NCBI GenBank assembly: GCA_012034575.1
Contig: JAAUPF010000003.1
Span: 24,146-88,145 of the forward strand
Source of the DNA: Richelia sp. CSU_2_1
Lineage (GTDB): Bacteria > Cyanobacteriota > Cyanobacteriia > Cyanobacteriales > Microcoleaceae
Direction of reading: 5' to 3'
DNA length: 64,000 nucleotides
Numbering within the stretch: the stretch's first letter is position 1; each line of letters begins with the position of its first letter. The notes beneath the pieces were generated by a model. That model made no database searches, was not told the DNA's origin, and saw only the letters and a list, made by a program, of their open reading frames with translations. Both the position numbers and the translations under genes were made by a program. Positions 1 to 9,045 of the stretch are shown here, piece after piece.

Positions 1-470
1 TTTGACATCAGTTCGCCGTAGGTCATGTTGGGATGCCACGCTCGCAATTCCCTCAGCACTGGCTCCATCATTTTGGGACTGCGCAAAATCCTAATTTGGG
101 TTTCGTAGTCTACCAAGCTGATGCCTTCTATATTAATTTTTGCTAAGTCTGCTGCGACAGTGTTGTCGAGTTGTTTCGACAGCAAACCTTCTGCGGTAGC
201 CGGTTCTACTAATAGGGAAAACGAGCCTTGATATTCGATCGTCATTGTTTTGGAATTGGTGACGATCGCCGCGCCGGCAATCGCGCTCAAAGCAATTGTA
301 GCTGCTGCCATTACCAGGATGCGGCGGCGCACGACGCCAAACAGCCAGGATAAATCGAGTTTTTCTTCTTCTGCCTCCTCAAACTTATCTCTGTAACTGT
401 GGGCCGACAAGGGAGGCAGTTTGCCGTTGGATTTGGGTATGAATGGTTGGTAATCTTGTCTGCTATCCAT
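1..470 (-). CDS. Wzz/GumC-type polysaccharide co-polymerase, C-terminus cut by window edge
   Basis: The frame is open from the ATG at 470 to the left edge (156 complete codons). A cytoplasmic N-terminus of about 45 residues ends in an acidic stretch (EEAEEEKLDLSWL). A membrane segment follows (ILVMAAATIALSAIAGAAIV), then an extracytoplasmic part with the Wzz-like IRILRSPKMMEPVLREL motif. This order is that of chain-length determinants of Wzy-dependent polysaccharide export. Whether a BY-kinase domain follows cannot be seen. It lies downstream of the Wza-like gene on the same strand, about 200 bases away, so co-transcription is likely. The family is secure; the length is unknown. Confidence 0.85.
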   Translation of the reverse strand, partial: MDSRQDYQPFIPKSNGKLPPLSAHSYRDKFEEAEEEKLDLSWLFGVVRRRILVMAAATIALSAIAGAAIVTNSKTMTIEYQGSFSLLVEPATAEGLLSKQLDNTVAADLAKINIEGISLVDYETQIRILRSPKMMEPVLRELRAWHPNMTYGELMS

Positions 471-673
471 GTTCGGCTTGCGGGTTTTTAAGGTGAATAT
501 TTTTGAGTTCGATATTTTTGAGGTTGCTGCGCGGAGGCTGTTGTTGAGAGTTCCTCTGTTCCATTCTAGCTGCTGGCTGTGCGACTCGATCGGATTTGAT
601 GGGTTGGGACTGGCTGTGGGTCGAGTTTTGGCTGGCTAACAGTATTCCTCCTGTGTCGCGGTCGATTTTGCCG

Positions 674-2233
674 CTAAAATACAGACCTGAATAGGTTTAT
701 AAAATTTAACACTCCGCTTGCAGGTCCTAAAGGGCCGAATATCGAGTTCATCCGATCTACAACTTGGGCAAAGCCGCTGCGAGATACAACAATCATGTCG
801 TTGTCGCGGAGTTGAGGATTGGTTTCCTCGTTAATTCCTTGAGTTAAATCGACTGCGATCGTGCGTTTGGTAGCTGTACCGTCCCTGTTCAGGCGCACTA
901 GCTCAACAGTGCTTCTTCTGGCCCTAGTATTTTCGTAGCCGAAAAATCCCCGAGAGATCAAAGCTTGATTGAGGGTCGCATTGGCCGGCAGCCGCAAGGG
1001 ATCGAGAGAAGTTCTGAGTTCTCCAACTACAAAAACGTTGATGGCTGGGGGAGCAAAGTTATTGTTAGCCAAAACTCCGGCTTCGGCGGGGTTGACGATC
1101 GCAGCTTTGGGAACGACGATCGTATCTCCTTGCTGCAAGATGGTATCTTGGGCGGAATCCCCGGACTCCAAAAACTGCCAGAGGTTGACTGGGATAATTT
1201 GTTCACCCCTTCTGGTGAGGCGGCGTACTTGGATTTGGCGGATGTCGGCGTCGGGGGTAATGCCTCCGGCTAGCTGAATCGCCCGAATGACTGTGGGAAA
1301 GCCTTCGCGACTGATGTCGCTGTTGGTGCTGCCGCCGATGACGACGTAAGATCCCGGACGGTTGACTTGACCGACGATCGAGATCGATCGGGGTTTTTCA
1401 GGCGGCGGGGAAAAGTTGGCGGTGGCGAATTGGCGGGATTCTGCTTGGTTGAAGTTGGCAACGGTGGGAACGATTATGGTGTCTCTATCTTGCAAAATGA
1501 TGTCTTGAGCAATGTCTCCTTCTTGCAGGAATCTCCACAGGTTGACGTTGAGCACTTGGTCCGGGCCGTCGGGTTGGGGACGGCGAACGCTGATGTTGCG
1601 GATGTCGGCGACGCCGGTAACGCCTTCGGCGAGTCTGATGGCTTGGGTGACAGTTGGGTACTGAACAGAGGGCGCGACGCCAGGACCTGGAGTGAGGGTA
1701 ATCGTGAAGTTTCCGGGGCGTGTCACTTCGCCGATGACACCGACGTTGAGGGGGCGAGCAGCTATCAAGCTGACTGAGACTACGGGGTCTTTGAGGACGC
1801 GACGGTAGGCGTTGCGGATGATGGTGGTGGCTTCTACTAGGGTACGACCCCGGATGGATATCAGGCCGATCAATGGCAGGTTGACCGAACCGTCGGAGAG
1901 GACTTCGTAGGGGCGGGTGAGTTCGGGTACTTCGAGTATTTCTACTTGGATGCGATCGCCCCCGCCGAGTTTGTAGCTTTCGGGCGATCTCCTGAAGCCG
2001 GCTTGGGCTACTGTGACTGCGCCGGTCTGGGGCGGCGATTGCGCGGAGGTACTCAGCGGGAAGCAGGCAAAAATGCCCGCAGTAAAAATGCCCGCAGCAA
2101 AAATGCCACCAGTAAAAATAGTCCGAGTAGAAATGCCACCAATGGCGATCGCGCCTGAGGTCAAGCGAGCGATCGGCGCTGTTACATTTTGTTTAGGAAA
2201 ATTGGATTTAACCACAGGCTTCCTATTTCTCAA
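674..2233 (-). CDS. Polysaccharide export outer-membrane protein (Wza-like, SLBB domains)
   Basis: This 519-residue protein would form the periplasmic/outer-membrane channel for capsule or slime export. Residues about 30-65 are a hydrophobic leader ending in STSAQS. A poly-export domain follows (YKLGGGDRIQVEILEVPEL, about 87-165). Three SLBB-type modules come next, starting near VGVIGEVTRPGNF, SIVGQVNRPGSY and VFVVGELRTS. The first two each carry an inserted IRNISVRRPQ or IRQIQVRRLT segment. The length exceeds E. coli Wza, as is common in cyanobacteria. The leader contains an unusual IF-x-x-G pentapeptide array. The gene runs with the Wzz-like gene and diverges from the polymerase gene. Confidence 0.92.
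   Translation of the reverse strand: MRNRKPVVKSNFPKQNVTAPIARLTSGAIAIGGISTRTIFTGGIFAAGIFTAGIFACFPLSTSAQSPPQTGAVTVAQAGFRRSPESYKLGGGDRIQVEILEVPELTRPYEVLSDGSVNLPLIGLISIRGRTLVEATTIIRNAYRRVLKDPVVSVSLIAARPLNVGVIGEVTRPGNFTITLTPGPGVAPSVQYPTVTQAIRLAEGVTGVADIRNISVRRPQPDGPDQVLNVNLWRFLQEGDIAQDIILQDRDTIIVPTVANFNQAESRQFATANFSPPPEKPRSISIVGQVNRPGSYVVIGGSTNSDISREGFPTVIRAIQLAGGITPDADIRQIQVRRLTRRGEQIIPVNLWQFLESGDSAQDTILQQGDTIVVPKAAIVNPAEAGVLANNNFAPPAINVFVVGELRTSLDPLRLPANATLNQALISRGFFGYENTRARRSTVELVRLNRDGTATKRTIAVDLTQGINEETNPQLRDNDMIVVSRSGFAQVVDRMNSIFGPLGPASGVLNFINLFRSVF
2068..2142 (-). repeat. 15-bp tandem repeat coding a pentapeptide array in the Wza-like leader
   Basis: The + strand shows repeated aaaatgcc(c/a)gcagt-type units about 15 bases long. 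On the coding strand they give successive IF(A/T)(A/G)G pentapeptides that make up the hydrophobic part of the signal sequence. Because the unit is a multiple of three, copy-number changes would keep the reading frame and only lengthen or shorten the leader helix. Confidence 0.7.
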
Positions 2234-2417
2234 GTATCGATCTCCAGTTTAATCGCTGACTGTTGAAAAGCAATGCTAAGCCTACAATAGTTTTTACTGC
2301 TAGGTCTCAGGCGCGACCGATCGGTTGTGGCGCGACAACAGCCCCGGATTGTTGTTATTTTGGTGGGATTAGCCCCTTAATAAATTTCCACCTTTGTTTC
2401 TCAGAGAGTAGCTGCTT

Positions 2418-3821
2418 ATGGCGAGACTGATTAGAGAACTAATTTTCAGCAATAATTTATTGCTGTTTTTATTGGGCGCTGCGGGGTTGATTATCACGCT
2501 TTTGCTGTTTCAATTTGCCAGCCAGAGAAAATGGGGTTTGGCTTTTGAAAAATGGTTTGCTATTTTTTACGTATTCATATCTCCCCATGTTAACGTACCT
2601 CCTTTTAACTACTTGCATTTTATTAATCTTGCTGAAGAAGGCGGTACAATCTCTAAACTCCCTTACGTTTTTTACCCTTGGGTGATTTTTATTCTCTGCG
2701 GAAGATTGATTAGTTTTTTCAAGCACCAGTTTGTCGAAGTTCTATTGTTTGTGGCGATTAGAAATCCTTGCTTTTTGCTTTACTGTTTTATGCCCGTAAT
2801 ATCGGCTCTGTGGTCGCTAGTTCCTGATGTTACCCTCAGAGCGGGAATGGCATTTACTGGATTTACTATTTTTGGTTTTTACATAGGCGCGCGGTACGAG
2901 TGGACTGAACTTTCTGGCTTGCTGCGGTGGGGCTATACTGCGATCGGCATAGTTAGCGTTTTGCGGAAACCGAATATCGGCAGCGAATTTGCAGGAATTA
3001 CCAGCCACAAAAATTCTCTGGGCAGCATCATGGTTCTGAGTACGGCACTTTGGTATTTGCACTATTCGCAAACCGCTAAAACTCAGAAAGAACGCTGGAT
3101 GTGTTTAGTGTTAATGTTATTTTCATTTTATTTGGTGAGGGCTACTAGCTCTGGCGGTTCTCTAGTTAATAGTTTGATGCTGATAGTTTTAGTGTCGTCT
3201 TTAAATTTTCTCAGTAAGTTGAAGTTTCAATGGTCGTTTACTTTTCTAGTCGGTTTTATGGTGTTGGGAACGATCGGCAGCATTTATGTAGTAGAAAATT
3301 TAGAGTCGATTGTTGTTGGAGGTTTGGGCAAGGATTTGACTTTGACCGGGCGGACGGAGTTCTGGCCGCAGTTAATCGCGGCGGCCAATCAGCGTCCTTG
3401 GTTCGGTTACGGATTTGAAGGCTTTTTTCAGCAAGATACGATCGGCGCGCAAACTCCCGCTCATTTTATCTATACTTCGATCGGATTTCAACCGAGAACT
3501 GCTCACAACGGCCCTATCTCGGTACTTTTGTCTTTCGGCTATCCGGGGTTAGCCATGCTCCTAATTTCCCTGTTTACTAATCTGTTGTTTGCGGTGCGGG
3601 AACTGAGCCGCCGACCGCTAGCTGAATCGGGAATAGCGATTATTTACTTAGTGTTTATTATTTTAAATAACATGACTGAAGGTTCGATCGGTGATATTGG
3701 GGATGTTTGGCTGGCTTATGTGTTACTGACTGTTAGGCTCAGCACAGATAGTGCTAAGTCTTCATCCAGCAACAACCGCAGTTACGATCGGCAGTTAGGA
3801 TCTCCCTTGCATCCAGATTAA
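2418..3821 (+). CDS. O-antigen ligase/polymerase family protein (Wzy-like)
   Basis: This 467-residue protein has about ten or more predicted hydrophobic segments. It carries the pattern of the Wzy_C/O-antigen polymerase family: GRTEFWPQLIAAANQRPWF followed by GYGFEGFF in the large periplasmic loop, and TAHNGPISVLLSFGYPG before the last helices. It would join lipid-linked repeat units of an exopolysaccharide in the periplasm. The ATG at 2418 follows AGAGAGTAG. It is the first rightward gene, diverging from the export gene, and a flippase gene follows. A ligase cannot be told from a polymerase by sequence alone; the context favours polymerase. Confidence 0.88.
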   Translation: MARLIRELIFSNNLLLFLLGAAGLIITLLLFQFASQRKWGLAFEKWFAIFYVFISPHVNVPPFNYLHFINLAEEGGTISKLPYVFYPWVIFILCGRLISFFKHQFVEVLLFVAIRNPCFLLYCFMPVISALWSLVPDVTLRAGMAFTGFTIFGFYIGARYEWTELSGLLRWGYTAIGIVSVLRKPNIGSEFAGITSHKNSLGSIMVLSTALWYLHYSQTAKTQKERWMCLVLMLFSFYLVRATSSGGSLVNSLMLIVLVSSLNFLSKLKFQWSFTFLVGFMVLGTIGSIYVVENLESIVVGGLGKDLTLTGRTEFWPQLIAAANQRPWFGYGFEGFFQQDTIGAQTPAHFIYTSIGFQPRTAHNGPISVLLSFGYPGLAMLLISLFTNLLFAVRELSRRPLAESGIAIIYLVFIILNNMTEGSIGDIGDVWLAYVLLTVRLSTDSAKSSSSNNRSYDRQLGSPLHPD

Positions 3822-3840
3822 ACCGGACTTGCGCGTGAAT

Positions 3841-3914
3841 TCCCAAAAACTCGATTTCTGCCTCAGTATCTCTCCCAAAGATCGGCGATTTTTCTCAGAA
3901 ACTGGGTTTTTTGC
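3841..3914. repeat. Imperfect palindrome of the AAACCCGGTTTC family
   Basis: Two arms, CCCAAAAACTCGATTTCTG and CAGAAACTGGGTTTTTTG, face each other just downstream of the Wzy-like stop codon. It resembles copies at 19512, 36853 and 56914. It may serve as a transcription terminator for the gene before it. Confidence 0.55.
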
Positions 3915-4058
3915 GTCAGTCCTATTGCAGACAAATTCCTCTGAGAATGTTACAAATGGATATAAATATGATATACCATATTAATGAGCCTGGTTTTTGA
4001 TGAATTGCCCAGCGCTCGTGAAGCATACTTATTTCAGATAAGGACTCAAAACTTTCTA

Positions 4059-5396
4059 ATGTTAGATAAGCTAAATGCGGTCAGTCAAAAGCTCGGCCCC
4101 GGTCTCCGTCAGGTACTCAGGAATTTGGCTTGGCTGCTGACAGACCAAATTTTGCAGATGGGTCTGGGTTTGTTTGTAGGAGTGTGGGTAGCTCGGTATT
4201 TGGGGCCAGAACAGTTTGGTTTGCTCAATTACGCAATCGCCTTTGTCTCGCTGTTTGCTTCGGTAGCAACGATGGGATTGGGTACTCTGGTAGTGCGGGA
4301 TATCGCTCGCAATCCCGACTGCAAAGATGAGACTCTGGGGACAGCTTTTGCAATCCAATTTATAGGTGGCGTTATTACTTTGCTGCTGACAGTGACAGTA
4401 ATTTCACTGCTGAATCCCAACGAGAGTTTAACTCGCACTCTGGTAGGAGTTATTGCCGCCGGAACTATTTTTCAATCCTTTGAAACGATTAACTTTTGGT
4501 TTCAGTCCCAAGTGCAATCTAAGTATACGGTTGTTGCTAAGAATTCCGTATCATTACTGGTAGCGGGAATCAGAATCGGCATGATTCAATTGCAAGCACC
4601 GCTGATTGCTTTTGCTTGGGTGAGACTGGGAGAAGTTGCTTTGTCGGGAGCGGCACTGGTGCTGATCTATCAAAGCAAGGGCAACGATTTCAAGCTGTGG
4701 CGAGTTAGCTGGCAGAGGGGCAAACAACTGCTGCAGGAAAGTTGGCCGCTGGTGCTGTCAAGCTTGGCAGTTTTTATTTATTCCAAAATCGATCAGCTAA
4801 TGCTCGGTTCTTTAAATCTTAAAACCGAACTGGGATATTACGCAGTTGCAGTTAAGATCTCAGAAATCTGCGATTTTTTGCCGGTAATTATTGCATCCTC
4901 TATTTTCCCCAAACTGGCACTGTTAAGAGAAAAAGATTACGCTGAATATATCAAAAAGTTTCAGATTTACTCGGATGCCATGTTATTTTTGTGGCTGGGA
5001 GTGGCATTGCCCGTTTCTGTGCTGGCTCCTTTCATAGTCCAGATTCTTTACGGCGAGCAATATGCAGCTTCAGCCAGCGTGCTTTCCGTCTACGTCTGGG
5101 CGCAATTCGGCAGTAATTTCGGAGTAGCTAGAAATACTTATTTTGCTTTGGAAGGTCAACTGCGCTACGGTCTTTACTTGACGGTTGTCGGTTCAATTTT
5201 TAATATAGTATTGAACTCTTTGTTAATTCCTAAATATGGCGCGTTTGGCGCAACAGTGGCAACTTTAATGACTTATTTCTATGTAATTATACTGGTCAAC
5301 TTTTTGATTAAAGAATTGAGACCCTTTGCCAATTTGATTTTTAACTCGCTCAATGTATTCAAAGCTGCTTCTCGGTTGGTGGGGTTGATCAGATGA
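4059..5396 (+). CDS. Oligosaccharide flippase (Wzx-like, MOP/MATE superfamily)
   Basis: A polytopic membrane protein with about 12 helices. It opens with the typical amphipathic stretch GLRQVLRNLAWLLTDQILQM and has the ARYLGPEQFGLLNYA motif of polysaccharide flippases. It would turn undecaprenyl-linked repeat units across the inner membrane. The frame is open from an ATG at 3984, but no Shine-Dalgarno lies before that. The ATG at 4059 fits the usual N-terminus and has AAGGA 14 bases upstream. Its stop overlaps the next start codon (ATGA), which implies translational coupling. Confidence 0.9.
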   Translation: MLDKLNAVSQKLGPGLRQVLRNLAWLLTDQILQMGLGLFVGVWVARYLGPEQFGLLNYAIAFVSLFASVATMGLGTLVVRDIARNPDCKDETLGTAFAIQFIGGVITLLLTVTVISLLNPNESLTRTLVGVIAAGTIFQSFETINFWFQSQVQSKYTVVAKNSVSLLVAGIRIGMIQLQAPLIAFAWVRLGEVALSGAALVLIYQSKGNDFKLWRVSWQRGKQLLQESWPLVLSSLAVFIYSKIDQLMLGSLNLKTELGYYAVAVKISEICDFLPVIIASSIFPKLALLREKDYAEYIKKFQIYSDAMLFLWLGVALPVSVLAPFIVQILYGEQYAASASVLSVYVWAQFGSNFGVARNTYFALEGQLRYGLYLTVVGSIFNIVLNSLLIPKYGAFGATVATLMTYFYVIILVNFLIKELRPFANLIFNSLNVFKAASRLVGLIR

Positions 5397-6628
5397 TTGA
5401 AATTAAACCAAATCTCGAACACCGATCGCGCTGTCCCTATTCTGGCAAGGAACTCACACCAGTTAAAATACTGTGGCAAGGAACTCACGTTTGTGCGGTA
5501 TCGGAGTCTCCTGCAGGCGGCAAGATTATTGACGAGTTGAGAATCGGACACGCAGCAAAAACGCCTTACCAAATTGACCTAACAAAACAAGCAACTTTTA
5601 GCGGCGACAAATATGCCGAGGAATTTTTGGCAAAACCTTTGCTAGATTCCCTGCAAAATCCCCGCCCCGAACAACTAGAAATTTCGCAAGAAATATTTCG
5701 ATCGCACCAGCGAGTAATTATTCTAAATTGCGTCGATTACCTGTACGGACACAGCCTGTTAAAGTTGCTGAACGCCCAAAGACACTTAGAATCAAACCCG
5801 GATTTGGGATTAATTGTCATAGTGCAAAAGTTTCTCAGGTGGATGGTTCCCGAAGGAGTGGCGGAAGTCTGGACAGTACCCGTATCGCTGAAAAACGGTC
5901 GGTGTTACTATCCCAGCTTTGACGAATTTGTCAGCAAACAAATTGAACGTTTTGATGAAGTTTATGTCAGCGAAGCTCATTCTCACCCCAGTCGCTTCGA
6001 TATCAGCAAATTTACGAGAGTTCCCAAACACGATTTTAACAAAGAAGAATACAAAATTACCTTCGTGTGGCGGGAAGATCGGGTATGGTGCAATAAATTG
6101 CTGTTTCAAGTTTGCCGAAAATTGCAACTGCTGCAAATCCCGTTAAGCATTCAAAATTGGAACGTCAGGAGGTTGTTTGCCAAGATGCGAAAGTCGCTAC
6201 CTGAAGCTAAGTTTGCCGTTGCCGGTTTGGGCAAAAGCACTAACTTTCCTGAGTGGATCGAAGATTTTCGCGTAGATAAATTTAACGAAAAAACAGAGAG
6301 AGAAACCTGTCAGGTTTACTCAGAAAGCAGGTTGGCAATCGGCATTCACGGTTCCAATATGCTGCTACCTTCGGGTCATGCCGGCATGACGATCGACGCG
6401 ATCGAAGAAAGGTGGGGCAACTTCGCTCAAGATATTTTATATCAAGAAACCGACCCCCGATTGGCTTCATTTCGCTACCGATATTTGCCACTGCAAATTA
6501 GCTTAAAAGTGTTGGCTCACATTGCAACAGAAATGATGCTCAAGCGATCGGATTTCTATTTTCACATGACGGGCGATCGCGAGCCTGCAGTCATCAGTCA
6601 TCAGTCGTATCTTTCAAAAAACAGTTAA
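5393..6628 (+). CDS. Hypothetical protein, possible GT61/GT-B-like glycosyltransferase
   Basis: This 411-residue soluble protein has no family I can name with certainty. The C-terminal part has features of a GT-B fold: a basic KITFVWREDRVW strand, a long helical region, and SRLAIGIHGSNMLLPSGHAG followed by DAIEERWGN. This recalls the nucleotide-sugar site of DUF563/GT61 enzymes (HGxxxxN). It starts within the flippase stop codon and stays in the polysaccharide locus, so a role in repeat-unit synthesis is likely but not shown. Confidence 0.8.
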   Translation: MIEIKPNLEHRSRCPYSGKELTPVKILWQGTHVCAVSESPAGGKIIDELRIGHAAKTPYQIDLTKQATFSGDKYAEEFLAKPLLDSLQNPRPEQLEISQEIFRSHQRVIILNCVDYLYGHSLLKLLNAQRHLESNPDLGLIVIVQKFLRWMVPEGVAEVWTVPVSLKNGRCYYPSFDEFVSKQIERFDEVYVSEAHSHPSRFDISKFTRVPKHDFNKEEYKITFVWREDRVWCNKLLFQVCRKLQLLQIPLSIQNWNVRRLFAKMRKSLPEAKFAVAGLGKSTNFPEWIEDFRVDKFNEKTERETCQVYSESRLAIGIHGSNMLLPSGHAGMTIDAIEERWGNFAQDILYQETDPRLASFRYRYLPLQISLKVLAHIATEMMLKRSDFYFHMTGDREPAVISHQSYLSKNS

Positions 6629-6710
6629 CAGCAGGCACGATACCTGCTGCACAGTAATTACTGAGAAATCTAAGGAAGCTCAAACGTTAAAAATAACAGG
6701 AGTGTCAGCC

Positions 6711-7781
6711 ATGAACAATAGCGGTTCAGTTTCGATAGTTACTGGAATGTGCTGCGATGAAGAAGGTCAGGAAAGTAAATATCCTCAGGGATCGGATGCT
6801 AAATCTTCCTCGGAAAAGTTTCAATCAGTTTACTGGCGGTGCGCGGTAGTTTATTTTGCTTCCAGCTTTAGAAATAACCCCAAAGCTCAGCATATATTGT
6901 TTACGAATGCCGATCGCACCCCCAACATTGAAAACTTCAATACCGCAGCATTCTTCGACAAAATCGGCGTCAAAGTCGTGCAGATTCCATTCACTTATCA
7001 GCCGCCAATGGAATACTACCACGCCTTCCGCAGTACGTTTTTTAAGTTTGACATTATTAAATACTTAAAAAACAATTCAGAAATGGGCGATCGGTGCATT
7101 GCTTTAGATTCAGATTGCGTGTGGATTAAATCGGCCGATCGCATGCTAGCTGACATTGAAAAAAATGGTTTGGTAACTTACGACTTGTACGAACCAGACG
7201 ACAAAAAAATTAGCGGTTTGACGCGCCAAGAAATGCAAAAAATCTATGCAGATTTAGGCTACAGAACAGATGAACCTCCCAAATATTTCGGTGCAGAATT
7301 CATCGTAGGCAGTGGCAAACACATGAAACTCTTGTCCGAAGAAGTAGACACAATCTGGAATATTTGCTTGGCAAGATATGCGGAAGGCAAAAGCAAGTTT
7401 AACACGGAAGAGCAGATGCTCAGCTACATTTATAACAAGCTGGGATACGGCCGCAGCACCGGTAACGCTTACTTCAATCGAGTCTGGACATCGCCGCTAA
7501 TTTATACGGCAACAGAGGCAGATTTAAAAATGGATGTTTGGCATTTGCCGGCCGAAAAAGGATACGGAATTAAGAGGCTGTTTGCTCAAGTAGCAAATCC
7601 CAATTCAGATTTCTGGAACCTCCCTGTAGGAGAGGAGTTTGCTAAATACGTTGCGGGTTATGTGGGCATTCCAAAAAGAAATACTCCGAAGACTTTTTTG
7701 GATATGTTTGATAACAGGGTTTCTGGCATCAAAAGGAGACTATCAAAAGTAACAAATTCTTTAATTGCAAGTGCAGAATAG
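6711..7781 (+). CDS. Putative GT-A type glycosyltransferase (DxD-like motif)
   Basis: I chose the ATG at 6711, which has AGGAG eight bases upstream, over an in-frame GTG at 6702. The 356-residue product has KAQHILFTNADRTPN early on and CIALDSDCVWIKS near residue 140; the latter resembles the metal-binding DxD site of GT-A enzymes. GAEFIVGSGKHM is compatible with an acceptor-side loop. No membrane segments are visible. The surroundings are glycosyltransferase genes, which supports a role in polysaccharide assembly. The exact family is not recognised. Confidence 0.8.
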   Translation: MNNSGSVSIVTGMCCDEEGQESKYPQGSDAKSSSEKFQSVYWRCAVVYFASSFRNNPKAQHILFTNADRTPNIENFNTAAFFDKIGVKVVQIPFTYQPPMEYYHAFRSTFFKFDIIKYLKNNSEMGDRCIALDSDCVWIKSADRMLADIEKNGLVTYDLYEPDDKKISGLTRQEMQKIYADLGYRTDEPPKYFGAEFIVGSGKHMKLLSEEVDTIWNICLARYAEGKSKFNTEEQMLSYIYNKLGYGRSTGNAYFNRVWTSPLIYTATEADLKMDVWHLPAEKGYGIKRLFAQVANPNSDFWNLPVGEEFAKYVAGYVGIPKRNTPKTFLDMFDNRVSGIKRRLSKVTNSLIASAE

Positions 7782-7810
7782 ATTGTTATAGTCCTCCTAG
7801 GCTGTGTTTT

Positions 7811-7900
7811 CTTGACCCGGAGATCCCCCCCAGCCCCCCTTAATAAGGGGGGAGCAAGAGCGTTCAAGTTTCCCCTTCTTACGGGGGGATTTAGAGGGAT
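7811..7900. repeat. G/C-rich inverted-repeat element (CCCCCC...TTAATAAGGGGGG)
   Basis: Runs of C and G face each other twice: CCCCCCAGCCCCCC with TAAGGGGGG, then TTTCCCCTTCTTACGGGGGG. Related copies lie at 59510 and 62144. This is a dispersed intergenic palindrome with no coding sense. It separates two glycosyltransferase genes and could end transcription. Confidence 0.65.
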
Positions 7901-7939
7901 CGAATCAATCAATTAAATTAAAATAGTGGAGCGATATAA

Positions 7940-8866
7940 ATGTTCGATCGACCTTTAAAAACTGCCGTCGCTTTTATTATTTTCAAACGCCCCGCAGAAA
8001 CTCAAAGAGTATTTGCAGAAATCCGCAAAGTCAAGCCGCCTAAATTGTTAGTAGTAGCAGACGGGCCGCGCCCCGACAAACCCGGAGAAGACTTGCAGTG
8101 CGCAGAAACAAGGGCTGTAATCGAACAGGTAGACTGGGAATGCGAAGTTTTGCAAAATTATGCAGACAGCAATTTGGGCTGCCGCCAGCGCGTTTCTAGC
8201 GGATTGAATTGGGTTTTTGATACAGTAGAAGAAGCGATTATTATTGAGGATGATTGTTTGCCCGATCGAAGTTTTTTCTACTTTGCTGAAGAATTGCTCG
8301 ATCGCTACCGAGATGACGAGCGGATTATGTCAATATCCGGGCAAAACGTGCAGTTTGGCAAGCAGCGAACTGATTTCAGTTACTATTTTTCTCGCTACAC
8401 TCACTGCTGGAGTTGGGCGAGTTGGCGGCGTGCTTGGCGTCATTACGATTTGGAGATGAAGCTGTGGCCGCAAGTGCGAGACGGCAATTTTTTGATGGAT
8501 GTATTGGGAGATCCCCATGCTGCTAAAATGTGGCATAAAACTTGTCAGTTGTGTTACGAAGGCGCGATCGATACTTGGGATTTTCAGTGGACTTTTGCTA
8601 GTTTTATGCAAAATGGTTTGAATATTTTGGCTAATGTCAATTTGGCGGCAAATATCGGTCACGGAACGGGGGGAACTCACACGGACGATATCAACAGTCC
8701 TTACAATAATATGTCTGTCCAACCGATGGTTTTTCCTCTGAAACATCCAACCTTTGTGATTCGGGACGCGCAAGCCGATAATTTTACTCAAAATACTTTG
8801 TACGATTACGATCCGAAGTTAGTTAAAAAAATGCAGCGGAAACTCAAACAAATTTTGAAAATTTAG
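7940..8866 (+). CDS. GT2-fold glycosyltransferase (HlpA-like)
   Basis: This 308-residue protein opens with TAVAFIIFKRPAETQRVFAE. It carries VVADGPRPDKPG, the acidic metal site AIIIEDDCLPDRSFF near residue 105, and the strongly conserved HCWSWASWRRAWRHYD. This set is characteristic of the GT-A proteins often annotated hemolytic protein HlpA-like. It probably transfers a sugar from a nucleotide donor in the cytoplasm during repeat-unit assembly. Palindromic spacers flank it on both sides, so it may be transcribed as its own unit. Confidence 0.88.
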   Translation: MFDRPLKTAVAFIIFKRPAETQRVFAEIRKVKPPKLLVVADGPRPDKPGEDLQCAETRAVIEQVDWECEVLQNYADSNLGCRQRVSSGLNWVFDTVEEAIIIEDDCLPDRSFFYFAEELLDRYRDDERIMSISGQNVQFGKQRTDFSYYFSRYTHCWSWASWRRAWRHYDLEMKLWPQVRDGNFLMDVLGDPHAAKMWHKTCQLCYEGAIDTWDFQWTFASFMQNGLNILANVNLAANIGHGTGGTHTDDINSPYNNMSVQPMVFPLKHPTFVIRDAQADNFTQNTLYDYDPKLVKKMQRKLKQILKI

Positions 8867-9045
8867 CTGTTTTTTGTAAGTGCGCACCGCGTACCTTGAT
8901 GCAGATTCGATCGTGTCCGGTCGAGAGTTATTAATATCTCGCCGGGGCGGGTTTATGAGATTTGACGTTTTCATTATAGATAGTTACGAACCCGCCCCTA
9001 CAGGAGATGATTAATGACTAATAACTAATAACTTTTTTCTTAACC

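Noticed and set aside
965..2252. Several plus-strand frames over the Wza-like gene
   Set aside because: They mirror the minus-strand coding frame, have no ribosome site, and the minus frame gives clear SLBB motifs.
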